Assembly (NCBI RefSeq): GCF_000316035.1
Contig: NZ_ANHX01000012.1
Location: forward strand, 1 to 64,000
Direction of reading: 5' to 3'
Source: Paenibacillus sp. PAMC 26794
Lineage (GTDB): Bacteria > Bacillota > Bacilli > Paenibacillales > Paenibacillaceae
Length of the DNA: 64,000 nt
Both the position numbers and the translations under genes were made by a program. Of the stretch, positions 51,047 to 59,450 are shown one piece after another (position 1 is the first letter of the stretch; the number at the start of each line of letters is the position of its first letter). Below the pieces are notes generated by a model. It was not told the origin of the DNA. It saw only the letters and a list, made by a program, of their open reading frames with translations, and made no database searches.

Positions 51047-51624
51047 TTAGCCCAAATTCATTCTAAACTCTTTTATGGGAACAGGTTTACTAATAGATAT
51101 TACCGAAACCTGATTTTGGATCTTAGCAAGCTTGATTTTTTGGTTATAAACATTTTCCAAAAAATCTGTAAGACGCACTTTTAGTGTATACTCGTCTATA
51201 TCAGGTAAAGACTGAATAGTTAATATTATAACCATTGCGGTACCGACTTTTAAGGCCAAAGGATCAAGATCAAGATTGTTATAAAAAACGTAATTCTAGA
51301 TAGAACATTATACCAATAGCATTACCCATACCCACATCATTAAGTCTAAACGAAGCAGTTAAGCTATCACATAACGAACTGTCTTCAACATCCTGTAGAA
51401 AATCAATTTTATAAAGGTATTCATTGTTGTCACTATTTTGAGCCAACCTGGTAGCCAGATATGGCTTCATAGATAAAATTCTTATCTCTTCCCTGCTCTT
51501 TTCTCAATGTCGATTGCATTTCTGCCTGTTTTCGATTGTCCTTTTAAAGACATACAGTGTAATAATTCCACCAATTATCCCACTACATAGCTCCCAAAAA
51601 ATAAGTTTTCTTGAAACTTATCAT
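51047..51624 (-). pseudogene. Decayed gene for a small single-helix protein, with frameshifts
   Basis: Three overlapping pieces join into one protein if single T bases are dropped from two runs of six T. The first part reads MISFKKTYF, then a helix WELCSGIIGGIITLYVFKRT. The second reads REEIRILSMKPYLATRLAQN and goes on to GMGNAIGIMFYLELRF. The third reads NNLDLDPLALKVGTAMVIIL and ends FRMNLG. Between the first two, another shift or a stop (TGA) occurs near 51510. The product is unknown. Sequencing error in T runs is possible but would not explain the internal stop. Confidence 0.5.
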
Positions 51625-51646
51625 GTAATAGCTGAACTAAGATCCG

Positions 51647-52018
51647 TTAATGGGTTTTCATGCGGTGCGGTTTTGTTTTGGGAGATCGCTTTTCGAGAGC
51701 TTCTATAAGTTCTAAAACAATTGGTTCTAGTTGGTGACGATCTGGTAATCCTTCTGGAAGATTCATGTGCAGTGTTTTCATAAATCGGTTCATTATCACG
51801 TAACTGGTGATTTTCTTATTAACAATTTGATCGGCTATGGTTACTAGTAAAAATGCCAATGCAATTACCATTAGATTCGCAGCACCAGTAACATAAAATC
51901 GCAAAAGAACAATAAAATCACACAAACATAATGTGATCCAAAACGCCCATGCATACTTTGCTTTAATAGCAAATCGAATACTATCACTACACAACTTAAA
52001 TGAAACTAATACGAACAT
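51647..52018 (-). CDS. Small membrane protein of unknown function
   Basis: 123 residues, about three predicted helices (WAFWITLCLCDFIVLLRFYV, ANLMVIALAFLLVTIADQIV), then a cytoplasmic tail of 55 residues (LPEGLPDRHQLEPIVLELIE) ending in basic residues. AGGAG lies seven bases before the ATG at 52018. Adjacent to the decayed gene downstream, with which it may once have formed a two-gene unit. Codon use is AT-rich, like the following tRNA synthetase gene. Confidence 0.6.
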   Translation of the reverse strand: MFVLVSFKLCSDSIRFAIKAKYAWAFWITLCLCDFIVLLRFYVTGAANLMVIALAFLLVTIADQIVNKKITSYVIMNRFMKTLHMNLPEGLPDRHQLEPIVLELIEALEKRSPKTKPHRMKTH

Positions 52019-52239
52019 GATACTTCTCCTCTTTTAATGTATAGATTCAATATAGAACTTTTTAGAATTGAAATGGGCTATCCTCTAGCTTAAATCGCTC
52101 TGGGCCCATTACGACACCGGAACTCGAATGCTACGCTTACTTTTCTGCTAATTACAGGTTTACCAATCATGTATTGTCTACTTAGCTGTGAGACACGAGA
52201 GCATGCACTGTTAGAAAATTTCTAGAAGTGAATAGAACC

Positions 52240-52268
52240 TTGACAATTTGATAATAATGAGTTAGTGT
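52240..52268 (+). promoter_or_regulatory. Promoter of the T-box leader
   Basis: TTGACA at 52240-52245 and a weak -10 TAGTGT at 52263-52268, 17 bases apart, located just before the T-box leader. Nothing else recognisable lies in 52019-52239. Confidence 0.45.
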
Positions 52269-52289
52269 AACAAGTGAGTATCCACATAT

Positions 52290-52553
52290 TGTAAAATGCG
52301 ATGAAGAGGAAGAGTAATTAATCACTCGAATCTTAGAGAGCCCATGCTGGTGAAATTGGGTATTCGAGCTTAATGAATGAAGCCTTCGAGTAGTAGACCG
52401 AAAAAAATTGCAGTAGGTCTACCGGGTATTTCCCGTTAAAGAAATGTGCAGCAAGAAATGAATTGCTGCATAATAAGCGGGTTTTCAACCAATTTAGGTG
52501 GTAACGCGGAAGCAGAGTCTTTCGTCCTTTAACAGGATGAGGGGCTTTTTTTA
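52290..52553 (+). promoter_or_regulatory. T-box riboswitch (glutamate-specific) with terminator
   Basis: All core parts can be placed: stem I with AGAGAGCC and GGTGAAA loop elements (52334-52355), a likely specifier codon GAA at 52375-52377 followed by TGAAGCC, the T-box sequence GGTGGTAACGCGG at 52497-52509, and a terminator with arms AGTCTTTCGTCC (52516-52527) and GGATGAGGGGCT (52535-52546) before TTTTTTT. Uncharged tRNA-Glu pairing with the leader would allow read-through to the synthetase gene. The specifier assignment is inferred from position. Confidence 0.88.
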
Positions 52554-52578
52554 TTTCGAACCTATAGGAGGATTTTAT

Positions 52579-54234
52579 ATGTCAAATGAGAAAATGGCAG
52601 AACTGTTATTTCCGGAAGTCCTACAATTACCGACTGATATTTATTCACAATATCCGCCAAGAAATTTGTCATCATCTACTATGGTGACACGCTTTGCACC
52701 GAGTCCAACGGGTTCATTAAATATTGGTGGGCTTTATGCAGCTTTAATTTCGGAAAGATTAGCCCACCAAAGTAATGGAGTCTTTTTCCTTCGGATCGAA
52801 GACACAGATAAAAAACGAGAAATCAAAGGAAGTCTGGAAAATATTATTACATCATTGTTAGACTTCGAAATTCAAATTGATGAGGGACCTACCTTGTCGG
52901 GAGACGTTAAAGGTGCTTATGGGCCTTATAAACAAAGCTCAAGAATACAGATCTATAAAGTGTTTATTAAGCACTTAGTGCGAAATGGATTAGCATATCC
53001 TTGCTTTTGTGATACGGACGATTTACAACAGATAAGAATAAGTCAACAGAACTTAAAAGTAACAACAGGTTATTATGGCCAATGGGCTAAGCACCGAGAT
53101 ATTTCTTTTCAACAAACCGAAGAAGAGCTTCTCAATGGCAAACCATTTGTTATTAGACTTAGATCTTCAGGATCATCAGACAGGAGAATAATGTACCATG
53201 ATCTGGTGAAAGGTCCGATCGAATTTCCAGAAAATGATCAAGATATTGTTATTATGAAAGCGGATGGACTACCAACATACCATTTTGCTCATGCTATAGA
53301 TGATTATCTGATGGGTACAACTCATGTTATCAGAGGCGACGAATGGCTCTCTTCAGTACCAACCCATTTACAATTGTTTGAAACTTTAGGTTTTAGAATA
53401 CCAGAGTACGGACATATTGCTCCAATTATGAAACAAGTCGGATCTTCTAAACGGAAATTCAGTAAACGTAAGGATCTCGATGGTACAGCAGAGTATTACA
53501 AGGAACAAGGATACCCAGGAATAGCTTTAGGCGAATACTTCATGCATCTCATCAATTCTGACTTCGAAGAATGGAGGTTGACAAACCCTCTTAGATCATA
53601 TACGGACTTTTTTATCCATACTGATAAAATGAATGCAAGTGGTGCCTTATTAGACATGAGAAAACTCAATGACATCAGCAAAGATGTTCTCTCAAGACTC
53701 ACAGTTAAACAAGTGTTTGACTATGTATGCAGTTGGTCCAGGGAATATGATTCGGAGTTTTATACGTTAATCGACAAATATAATGATTATACTGTTAATA
53801 TTCTAAATATAGGTCGCACAATTGAAAAACCAAGAAAAGATATCTCCAAATGGTCAGATGTGAAGAATATGATCTCTTTCTTTTATGATGAATTGTTTGA
53901 AATGGATATAATGAACGGGTTTGATTTACCTAAAAACGTAAATTCAGATGTTGCGAAAGAAGTTGTATTAGGATTCAGCAAAAAGTATAAATTTTATCAT
54001 GATAAGGAAACTTGGTTCAATGGAATTAAAGAACTTGCTGAAGAACTTGGATTTGCAAAGGAAATGAAGCAATATAAAGTCAACCCTAACTGTTACAAGG
54101 GGCATGTCGGTGATATGACAATGGTCATCAGGGTTGCTTTAACTAACAGATTCAACACACCTGATTTGTTTGAAATTATGAGAGTCATGGGTGAAAGTAG
54201 AGTTTTTGAACGATTGCAGAAATTTATGCTGTAA
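52579..54234 (+). CDS. gltX: Glutamyl-tRNA synthetase paralogue, clostridial type
   Basis: 551 residues, against about 490 for the usual Bacillus enzyme. It charges tRNA-Glu with glutamate. The first 34 residues form an N-terminal extension (LLFPEVLQLPTDIYSQYPPR), and the core starts TRFAPSPTGSLNIGGLYAAL. The HIGH-type motif here reads NIGG: Asn48 stands where almost all synthetases have His. KMSKS-type motif: RKFSKRKD near 290. The layout, including YGPYKQSSRIQIYKVF and NDQDIVIMKADGLPTYHFAH, follows the longer GluRS of Clostridia. ATG 52579 has GGAGG eight bases upstream. Low GC and T-box control suggest acquisition by transfer. Confidence 0.92.
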   Translation: MSNEKMAELLFPEVLQLPTDIYSQYPPRNLSSSTMVTRFAPSPTGSLNIGGLYAALISERLAHQSNGVFFLRIEDTDKKREIKGSLENIITSLLDFEIQIDEGPTLSGDVKGAYGPYKQSSRIQIYKVFIKHLVRNGLAYPCFCDTDDLQQIRISQQNLKVTTGYYGQWAKHRDISFQQTEEELLNGKPFVIRLRSSGSSDRRIMYHDLVKGPIEFPENDQDIVIMKADGLPTYHFAHAIDDYLMGTTHVIRGDEWLSSVPTHLQLFETLGFRIPEYGHIAPIMKQVGSSKRKFSKRKDLDGTAEYYKEQGYPGIALGEYFMHLINSDFEEWRLTNPLRSYTDFFIHTDKMNASGALLDMRKLNDISKDVLSRLTVKQVFDYVCSWSREYDSEFYTLIDKYNDYTVNILNIGRTIEKPRKDISKWSDVKNMISFFYDELFEMDIMNGFDLPKNVNSDVAKEVVLGFSKKYKFYHDKETWFNGIKELAEELGFAKEMKQYKVNPNCYKGHVGDMTMVIRVALTNRFNTPDLFEIMRVMGESRVFERLQKFML

Positions 54235-54342
54235 TAAAAGTTTAAAAAATTGGTCTGTCGAACGCGAGGCTACTGAAGTACTACCAGTTTTGCAAAAACA
54301 ATAAACTAACTTTAGGGGGTCAACTATGATTCCCGGAACGCG

Positions 54343-54382
54343 AAACGAGCCTTAGAAGCGATTCTAAAGGCTCGTTTTTTTA
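54343..54382 (+). terminator. Terminator after the synthetase gene
   Basis: Long hairpin: AACGAGCCTT (54344-54353) and AAGGCTCGTT (54367-54376), extended by AGAA/TTCT around a GCGA loop, then TTTTTT. A nine-codon frame (MIPGTRNEP, ATG 54325) with AGGGGG upstream ends inside the 5' arm. The rest of the gap 54235-54604 has an 11-base inverted repeat (54431-54441 and 54535-54545) and no gene. Confidence 0.85.
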
Positions 54383-54430
54383 ACGCTTTTTAAAAGAGAC
54401 TTTTTCAGTGGCCTCGTCGAACGCCGGTCA

Positions 54431-54545
54431 GTTTTTTCGTCTTTAATGAGAGTTGTTAAGGTCCGTTGATGTGTGAATGAGGCAATGACTTAAGGTGGTC
54501 AAAAATGCACTAAACTTATAAACTAGAAAATGAGGACGAAAAAAC
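54431..54545. repeat. Short inverted repeat pair
   Basis: GTTTTTTCGTC at 54431-54441 and its exact complement GACGAAAAAAC at 54535-54545, 93 bases apart. No open frame between. Possibly the ends of a small nonautonomous element or of a degraded insertion sequence. Confidence 0.4.
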
Positions 54546-54604
54546 ACGGGGATTCTCTAAACCAACTATGAACATAGGTCTAGATAACATGTAAAGCGAG
54601 ACTA

Positions 54605-55708
54605 TTACCAAAGCGCAATGGCTGCCATTCCCCCTTCAGTCAGTAATTCTATATCTAGTAGTTCTGCTGCCAATACTCGAGTAATCGGAAAGATTTCCAC
54701 AATCATACCGTAGCTACTGGCTATTAACTCCACGGAAGCGCATAGATGACCAACATCAATATGAATGGTACGGAATATGTGTGGTTCTCGGTATCGGTAC
54801 ATACTTCGCTCAAACACAGCTGTGAGGAGCAAAATGGCACGCGGTGGCCGATCTCTCCGCTCAATCAACGCTGGAATCCACGCAGATAATGCTTCAGAAC
54901 TAAATTGGCAAGATTTTATATAGTCCAGTTGATGATCACCCACACATACATGGTAACAGCCTTCCTCTAATCCACGTACAGCCTTTACAAAAACATATGC
55001 TTCCACCGGATGCCGTGCCCCCATGGATGGGCTGGTTTTCAAGTAAAGAGGCACAGAAGTTGGGTCGGACTGGTTATTCTGGTTAATGATGCCCGTCCTA
55101 CCAAAGGCTACGGCGCACAATCTATATAACTCATTGATCCCCCAGTCATTGTGGCGAAGAGTCTTATATGCAGTTCCAACGTTTACTGGCACTAGGCCAA
55201 CCTCAATTTCTGGTAAGGGGTCCCTATTCAGAGGACTAGTGTATTTCTTGAAACGAGAGTTGTCTGGTTCACTCCGTCCGTACTCCTCCATAAGCTTAGA
55301 ATCAATGGCTCGACCATTTTCAGCATAATCGACAAAAGGGTAGTTATAGGTTAATAGCAAATAATCCCATGCTGCCTGCCATCCATGTTGTATGAAGCTT
55401 GCCATATATTCTCTTTCTTTCTGATTCTCTAAGTCCGTAGTTAGTATAATCAGGTCTTTATGTTTAAGATTGTCCAGAAGTTGCACGAGTACCTCTTTAG
55501 GAATCGACGACAAACGGGCACCTATCTTCTCAATCGCCGCAGTCTCCTCCACTGGCTCAATACATACTAGCAGAAGCATCACGGCTACAATCGGCAAGGA
55601 GAACCGTCTTCTAGCCTCAAGATGATCGACAATCCATCGCATTTGATCTGTATGATCACGAGTTGGTCGTATGCGAACACTCGCGTGCATCTGAATTGCC
55701 AAAGTCAT
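54605..55708 (-). CDS. SagB-type nitroreductase-like dehydrogenase (long type, copy 2)
   Basis: 367 residues. The C-terminal 230 residues form an FMN-dependent nitroreductase-like fold as in SagB/McbC azoline dehydrogenases: TSPSMGARHPVEAYVFVKAV, SMYRYREPHIFRTIHIDVGH and the end LLTEGGMAAIALW. The N-terminal half (RPTRDHTDQMRWIVDHLEAR) is family-specific. SagB enzymes oxidise azolines in peptides to azoles. Overlaps the previous gene by 53 bases. The ATG at 55708 is one base from GGAGG, so TTG at 55702 is the better-spaced start. Last gene of the minus-strand cluster; no terminator is seen. Paralogue of 63244. Confidence 0.85.
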   Translation of the reverse strand: MTLAIQMHASVRIRPTRDHTDQMRWIVDHLEARRRFSLPIVAVMLLLVCIEPVEETAAIEKIGARLSSIPKEVLVQLLDNLKHKDLIILTTDLENQKEREYMASFIQHGWQAAWDYLLLTYNYPFVDYAENGRAIDSKLMEEYGRSEPDNSRFKKYTSPLNRDPLPEIEVGLVPVNVGTAYKTLRHNDWGINELYRLCAVAFGRTGIINQNNQSDPTSVPLYLKTSPSMGARHPVEAYVFVKAVRGLEEGCYHVCVGDHQLDYIKSCQFSSEALSAWIPALIERRDRPPRAILLLTAVFERSMYRYREPHIFRTIHIDVGHLCASVELIASSYGMIVEIFPITRVLAAELLDIELLTEGGMAAIALW

Positions 55709-56672
55709 TCCTCCTCTCAGGTGTTCGCGTTTCTCCGAAGGTAAGAGTGTACAGAATTTGTCTCTGAAATTTCTGTACTGGTAGTAGCTGCTCTGCCTCT
55801 ACCTCACGCAATGCTGGTGCAGTCAGCCCTCCAAGCCCTAAAGCACTAGCCCCGATTAGAAGCTCATGCCCTAGCCGCCCTGCTTCAACTAATAAACCTC
55901 GTAGAGATTCCTCACCAGGATGGAGATATGCATAATCATACAGGTCAACCGCAAGGAAAATGGAACAGGCGGCGGTAAGCGGAGCGATTTGACCGAAGAG
56001 TAAGTGGGAGACTTGCTCCCTCAATTTGCCTTGCACCAGTTGCTCAAGCCCATGAGAGTCTGGGTAGTATCGATATAGCCCGGGTTCAACTCCTTCAACT
56101 GCGTAAGTAGTTACGAATATAACGAAAGGATGAGGTCGCTCTATTTCGTTTGGTTTGCGAAGACGTTTTAGCCCATACCATAGTAACCCACTGAATTGCG
56201 ATTCAGTTAGTGGCTTATCTGCGTATCGTCGAAGGGTTCGCCGGCGCAAAATAACTTCTCCAAGAACCAGTTCTTCTGGAAAATCAACTGGTGCAGTTAG
56301 ATGCTTAATATTGACATCTGTCAGGGGTTCTGGATTGCTACATGGTTTATTTACATGTCTAGCTGGCTGCACGTGAGACCACAAATAATAATCGAGAACT
56401 CGATCCCACCCGCGTTGTGTCCAGTGCTCCAAGTCACGGAGCGATTCTATCTGGTTCTCTTCAACGAGGAATCCCTGCTCTACCAGGTGCTCCTGTAGTT
56501 GTAGCGTGTTCTCCACTCCTAATGCTTGCATTTCCAACAGCTCCAAGAGGGCGTTTATTTCCACTTCTACCCGTTGACCTGGAAAGGGATTCGATAAAAT
56601 AACTCTTGCTTTTTTTTCATCAATTACCGGACTCATTACAGTGAGATCTTTCCAAAACCAAGGTGCCATCAT
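55656..56672 (-). CDS. SagB-type dehydrogenase (short type, copy 2)
   Basis: 338 residues. A nitroreductase-like SagB domain in the second half: LGEVILRRRTLRRYADKPLT, GVEPGLYRYYPDSHGLEQLV, AGRLGHELLIGASALGLGG. The first 130 residues (LLELLEMQALGVENTLQLQE) are like the N-terminal helical part of SagB proteins. GGAGG lies just upstream of a double ATG at 56672/56669. Pairs with 54605, as 62180 pairs with 63244. Expected FMN-binding oxidoreductase that acts on a peptide substrate. Confidence 0.85.
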   Translation of the reverse strand: MMAPWFWKDLTVMSPVIDEKKARVILSNPFPGQRVEVEINALLELLEMQALGVENTLQLQEHLVEQGFLVEENQIESLRDLEHWTQRGWDRVLDYYLWSHVQPARHVNKPCSNPEPLTDVNIKHLTAPVDFPEELVLGEVILRRRTLRRYADKPLTESQFSGLLWYGLKRLRKPNEIERPHPFVIFVTTYAVEGVEPGLYRYYPDSHGLEQLVQGKLREQVSHLLFGQIAPLTAACSIFLAVDLYDYAYLHPGEESLRGLLVEAGRLGHELLIGASALGLGGLTAPALREVEAEQLLPVQKFQRQILYTLTFGETRTPERRNDFGNSDARECSHTTNS

Positions 56673-56782
56673 TGGCCTCCTCTCATTCCTGATACCCTAA
56701 GAGTATCTTATGGTTTTAAAGAAGTTGACTTGCTTCGCTCCACATAAATTGAGAATAGCAACACCTAATGCTCCTGTCTCAC

Positions 56783-57811
56783 CTACCGAATGGCCATGAG
56801 TTGGTCGATCGCTTTGCCCAGTTGGCGTTGTACCCAGTCAAAATCAGTGCAACGTTTCTCGTAGTCCAACTCTGCCATGGCTTGATATACTTCATTAACA
56901 GTCTCTGCAGCTTGCTTCCAATGTCCGGTAGTTAAGTCGTCCACATGGGGTAAGGGATATTTCTCCTTAATGACCTGGATAGCACGTCGAAAATTTTCCT
57001 GTCGTTTACCATCTTGGACGTAACAAAAAAGGTGTCCAAAATCCAGCATGAATTCCCTCTGATACAAAAAGTTCATGAGCCGCTTCCCGGTCCATAGTTC
57101 AAAAAGGATCGCCCCCAGTTGATAAAAATCTGCCACTGGAAACTGGGTAGGCGTAAAAGCAAAGCCACAATATAGTTCAGGAGCTCCATAAAGATGGTTA
57201 GGAACGAAGATGGAGTACCAGCGAGTATATCGTTCACCCTGTGACAAAACCTTACTCCCCTCTCGATAAGAAAGAGCGAAATCGATCAGCTTCAGGCTCC
57301 CATCATGAAACAAGACACAGTTGTTTGGCTTCAGGTCCCTGTGGCTAATACCTTGCTTGTGAAGTCCCTCTACCGCCCTACAGAGTTCACTGAAAATTCG
57401 TAAAGACTGCAAAGGATCTCTATCCAGTGACTCCATATATTCACAAAGGTCCTTACTTCCCCTTTCCAACGGCAAAAAGCGAAGAATTATAGGGGGTACC
57501 GTGCGATCGGAAGTTGATAAATCTAACTCTAAAGTACAATCCACCTCTAAAAGGTCTACCACATAGGACTGCCCTTTTAATTCACTGAGTAGTTGCTCCT
57601 CACGCTCAAAAGCTGCTTTCCAGTAAGGATCTTCTACTTCGGGGTGAAGAAATTTCAGTACAACCGGCTTGCCTGTCATGGAATCCTCAGCTGCAAATAG
57701 CAAGGAAGGACTGCCTTGAGGTGGCTCGATCAGAAGCTTGGGATTGACATAGCGGTTAGCAATGACCGTCTCTTGCTCAATGATTCGCACTAATCTCTCT
57801 GTGAAGACCAT
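56783..57811 (-). CDS. Ser/Thr protein kinase-like protein with DFA in place of DFG
   Basis: 342 residues. Kinase fold: ATP Lys at about 53 in PVVLKFLHPEV, catalytic loop ISHRDLKPNNCVLF (HRD 157-159), metal-binding Asp in LKLIDFALSYREG (DFA, 177-179) and an APE motif in LYGAPELYCG. The Gly-to-Ala change in DFG is seen in some active kinases and in some pseudokinases. No transmembrane segment. GGAGG six bases before ATG 57811; overlaps the DUF885 gene by 35 bases. Could regulate the pathway, phosphorylate the peptide, or provide resistance. No precedent in a SagB cluster that I know. Confidence 0.82.
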   Translation of the reverse strand: MVFTERLVRIIEQETVIANRYVNPKLLIEPPQGSPSLLFAAEDSMTGKPVVLKFLHPEVEDPYWKAAFEREEQLLSELKGQSYVVDLLEVDCTLELDLSTSDRTVPPIILRFLPLERGSKDLCEYMESLDRDPLQSLRIFSELCRAVEGLHKQGISHRDLKPNNCVLFHDGSLKLIDFALSYREGSKVLSQGERYTRWYSIFVPNHLYGAPELYCGFAFTPTQFPVADFYQLGAILFELWTGKRLMNFLYQREFMLDFGHLFCYVQDGKRQENFRRAIQVIKEKYPLPHVDDLTTGHWKQAAETVNEVYQAMAELDYEKRCTDFDWVQRQLGKAIDQLMAIR

Positions 57812-59450
57812 TGCTTCCCTCCTCTCGTGACCCTGACTGTGTAGTTAGTAGAGCGATCAGAGAAGGAGTCATCGGACCTTGGGATAAGTAACGTTCAGTA
57901 ATTCCCGTGAAGGAAGCTCCCTGCGGAGAAGAAGAACGCATCTGCTCCAATGCCCTCTCGGTTTCAACGAGCCCAACCGCATAAGGCAATGATGCCCAAC
58001 CAAGTCCACCTCCAAATCGTACTCCCTCATTGATAATGCTAGGGTAGCGCCTAGCAATGTCCTGGAGTAAAGTGTTGGCGACATCACGCCCCTTATCCAT
58101 AAAAGTTAACGTTATTGCTGATGGCATAAGTCGGCGTATCCGCGAGTATTGCATTTCCAGAGCACCCTTTGGAGATGCATCCGCCAAAATGCTCTCAGCA
58201 AATACCCCCCAACCCTCCAGTCCCACACTACTTTGTAAGTAGTCGATATATGGCCCAAGGACACCATTGGCTCTACGCGATACGTGCTCATGGTGTCCTG
58301 GACAGAGATCGTGAGCGATTGCCAAGGCCATATGGAGACGGAAACGGCAAGTCAGAGGTCCATTGCGGTTTACAAGCAATGGCGAGACCAACATACGTGC
58401 CTCCTGCCCGCTCTCAGATAACGGCAAGTACAGCACCTCCGTGGCGAGAAAGGAAAGTAGAGGTTGCCCTACTTCGATACGGGCAACGGGTGCCGTGGTC
58501 TGCAGAAATGACCCCTTTGTTTTTAATCTCAAATACCGATACACGGAGTGGAACCACTGAAGTACACCAGCTGGATCATTATTTTTTGTCTCAGTTTCCA
58601 GTTCCATTCCCCATTCGGAAGCAAAATCCCAATCTGTGAGCTGGCCAAGCGACTGAAAAGTTCCTTCTACCTTTTCTGTCTGTACAAAGCAATCCAACTC
58701 TACGAGCAGTCGCTCGGTAAGTGTGTTAGCCCAATCAGCCACTGACTTTTTGGTTCCAAAACAATTGGTTAATAAATGCTCTAAATTGTCTAAACGTAAC
58801 CCACCTTTCGGTGAGTTAGCTGCTTCGGTTGCAGCAGGCCAACGACGGAGTCGAGAGCAGAGCTCTTCAGCTTGATCAGTGATCCGAATCGGCATATTTT
58901 CTTTACGTTTGATAAATTCTGCAATTGCGGCAGCTAATTTTTGAGCAGCTACTACATCTTCGGAAGAGGCAACTATTAATCCAGATTCCTGACGCCTAGC
59001 AGCTAACTCCAACCAGCCAAGTGCAGCGTGAAAACGTTCAGAGAGTCGATTGTCAGTTGCCTCCGACAGGGGAGGGGTAAGGGTAAACGGTAGCAGAGAA
59101 GCAGCAATGAGTTGAAAGTATGGCATTAGCCTCGTATGGTACAAACATTGTACAGAAGTTTGGTATAACTTCTCCTGGATAAAGCGCCCCATCTCCTCAG
59201 CCACCACCCGGTCAGTTAATCCAACTGACTCTCTCCCAATCACTGAGACTTCTGTAGCCAATGACTTCAGAGCATCAGTATATTCGGTCAGGCCATGATC
59301 CGAGAGATCTTCTGCCCCCTCCCATTGGACAGGGCCACACAGTGAAGCAGCAACTGGCTGCTTTTCACGATAGAGCATGTAAATACGCTCTGCCATGTGT
59401 CGCAGCGGTTCAGACACAACAAACTCGTTAGACATTCCGTTGAAGGTCAT
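57777..59450 (-). CDS. DUF885-like metallopeptidase homologue
   Basis: 557 residues, cytoplasmic. The motif HDLCPGHHEHVSRR (380-393) and the downstream EGWGVFAESIL (Glu at about 412) match the HExxPGHH...EGWALYAE zinc-site signature of DUF885 peptidases, with Asp replacing the catalytic Glu. The N-terminal half is helical and poorly conserved. In a peptide-modifying operon, removal of a leader peptide or immunity are possible roles; both are inference. Starts at ATG 59450 with GAGG ten bases upstream (alternative ATG 59435), overlapping the MATE stop by 23 bases. Confidence 0.7.
   Translation of the reverse strand: MTFNGMSNEFVVSEPLRHMAERIYMLYREKQPVAASLCGPVQWEGAEDLSDHGLTEYTDALKSLATEVSVIGRESVGLTDRVVAEEMGRFIQEKLYQTSVQCLYHTRLMPYFQLIAASLLPFTLTPPLSEATDNRLSERFHAALGWLELAARRQESGLIVASSEDVVAAQKLAAAIAEFIKRKENMPIRITDQAEELCSRLRRWPAATEAANSPKGGLRLDNLEHLLTNCFGTKKSVADWANTLTERLLVELDCFVQTEKVEGTFQSLGQLTDWDFASEWGMELETETKNNDPAGVLQWFHSVYRYLRLKTKGSFLQTTAPVARIEVGQPLLSFLATEVLYLPLSESGQEARMLVSPLLVNRNGPLTCRFRLHMALAIAHDLCPGHHEHVSRRANGVLGPYIDYLQSSVGLEGWGVFAESILADASPKGALEMQYSRIRRLMPSAITLTFMDKGRDVANTLLQDIARRYPSIINEGVRFGGGLGWASLPYAVGLVETERALEQMRSSSPQGASFTGITERYLSQGPMTPSLIALLTTQSGSREEGSNGLHREISANH

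Noticed and set aside
52498..52578. N-terminal extension of the tRNA synthetase
   Set aside because: It reads through the T-box terminator and antiterminator, so it is leader RNA, not coding.
54325..54354. Nine-codon frame MIPGTRNEP with good AGGGGG site
   Set aside because: It ends inside a terminator arm and has no stalling residues or linked gene; probably chance or a fragment.
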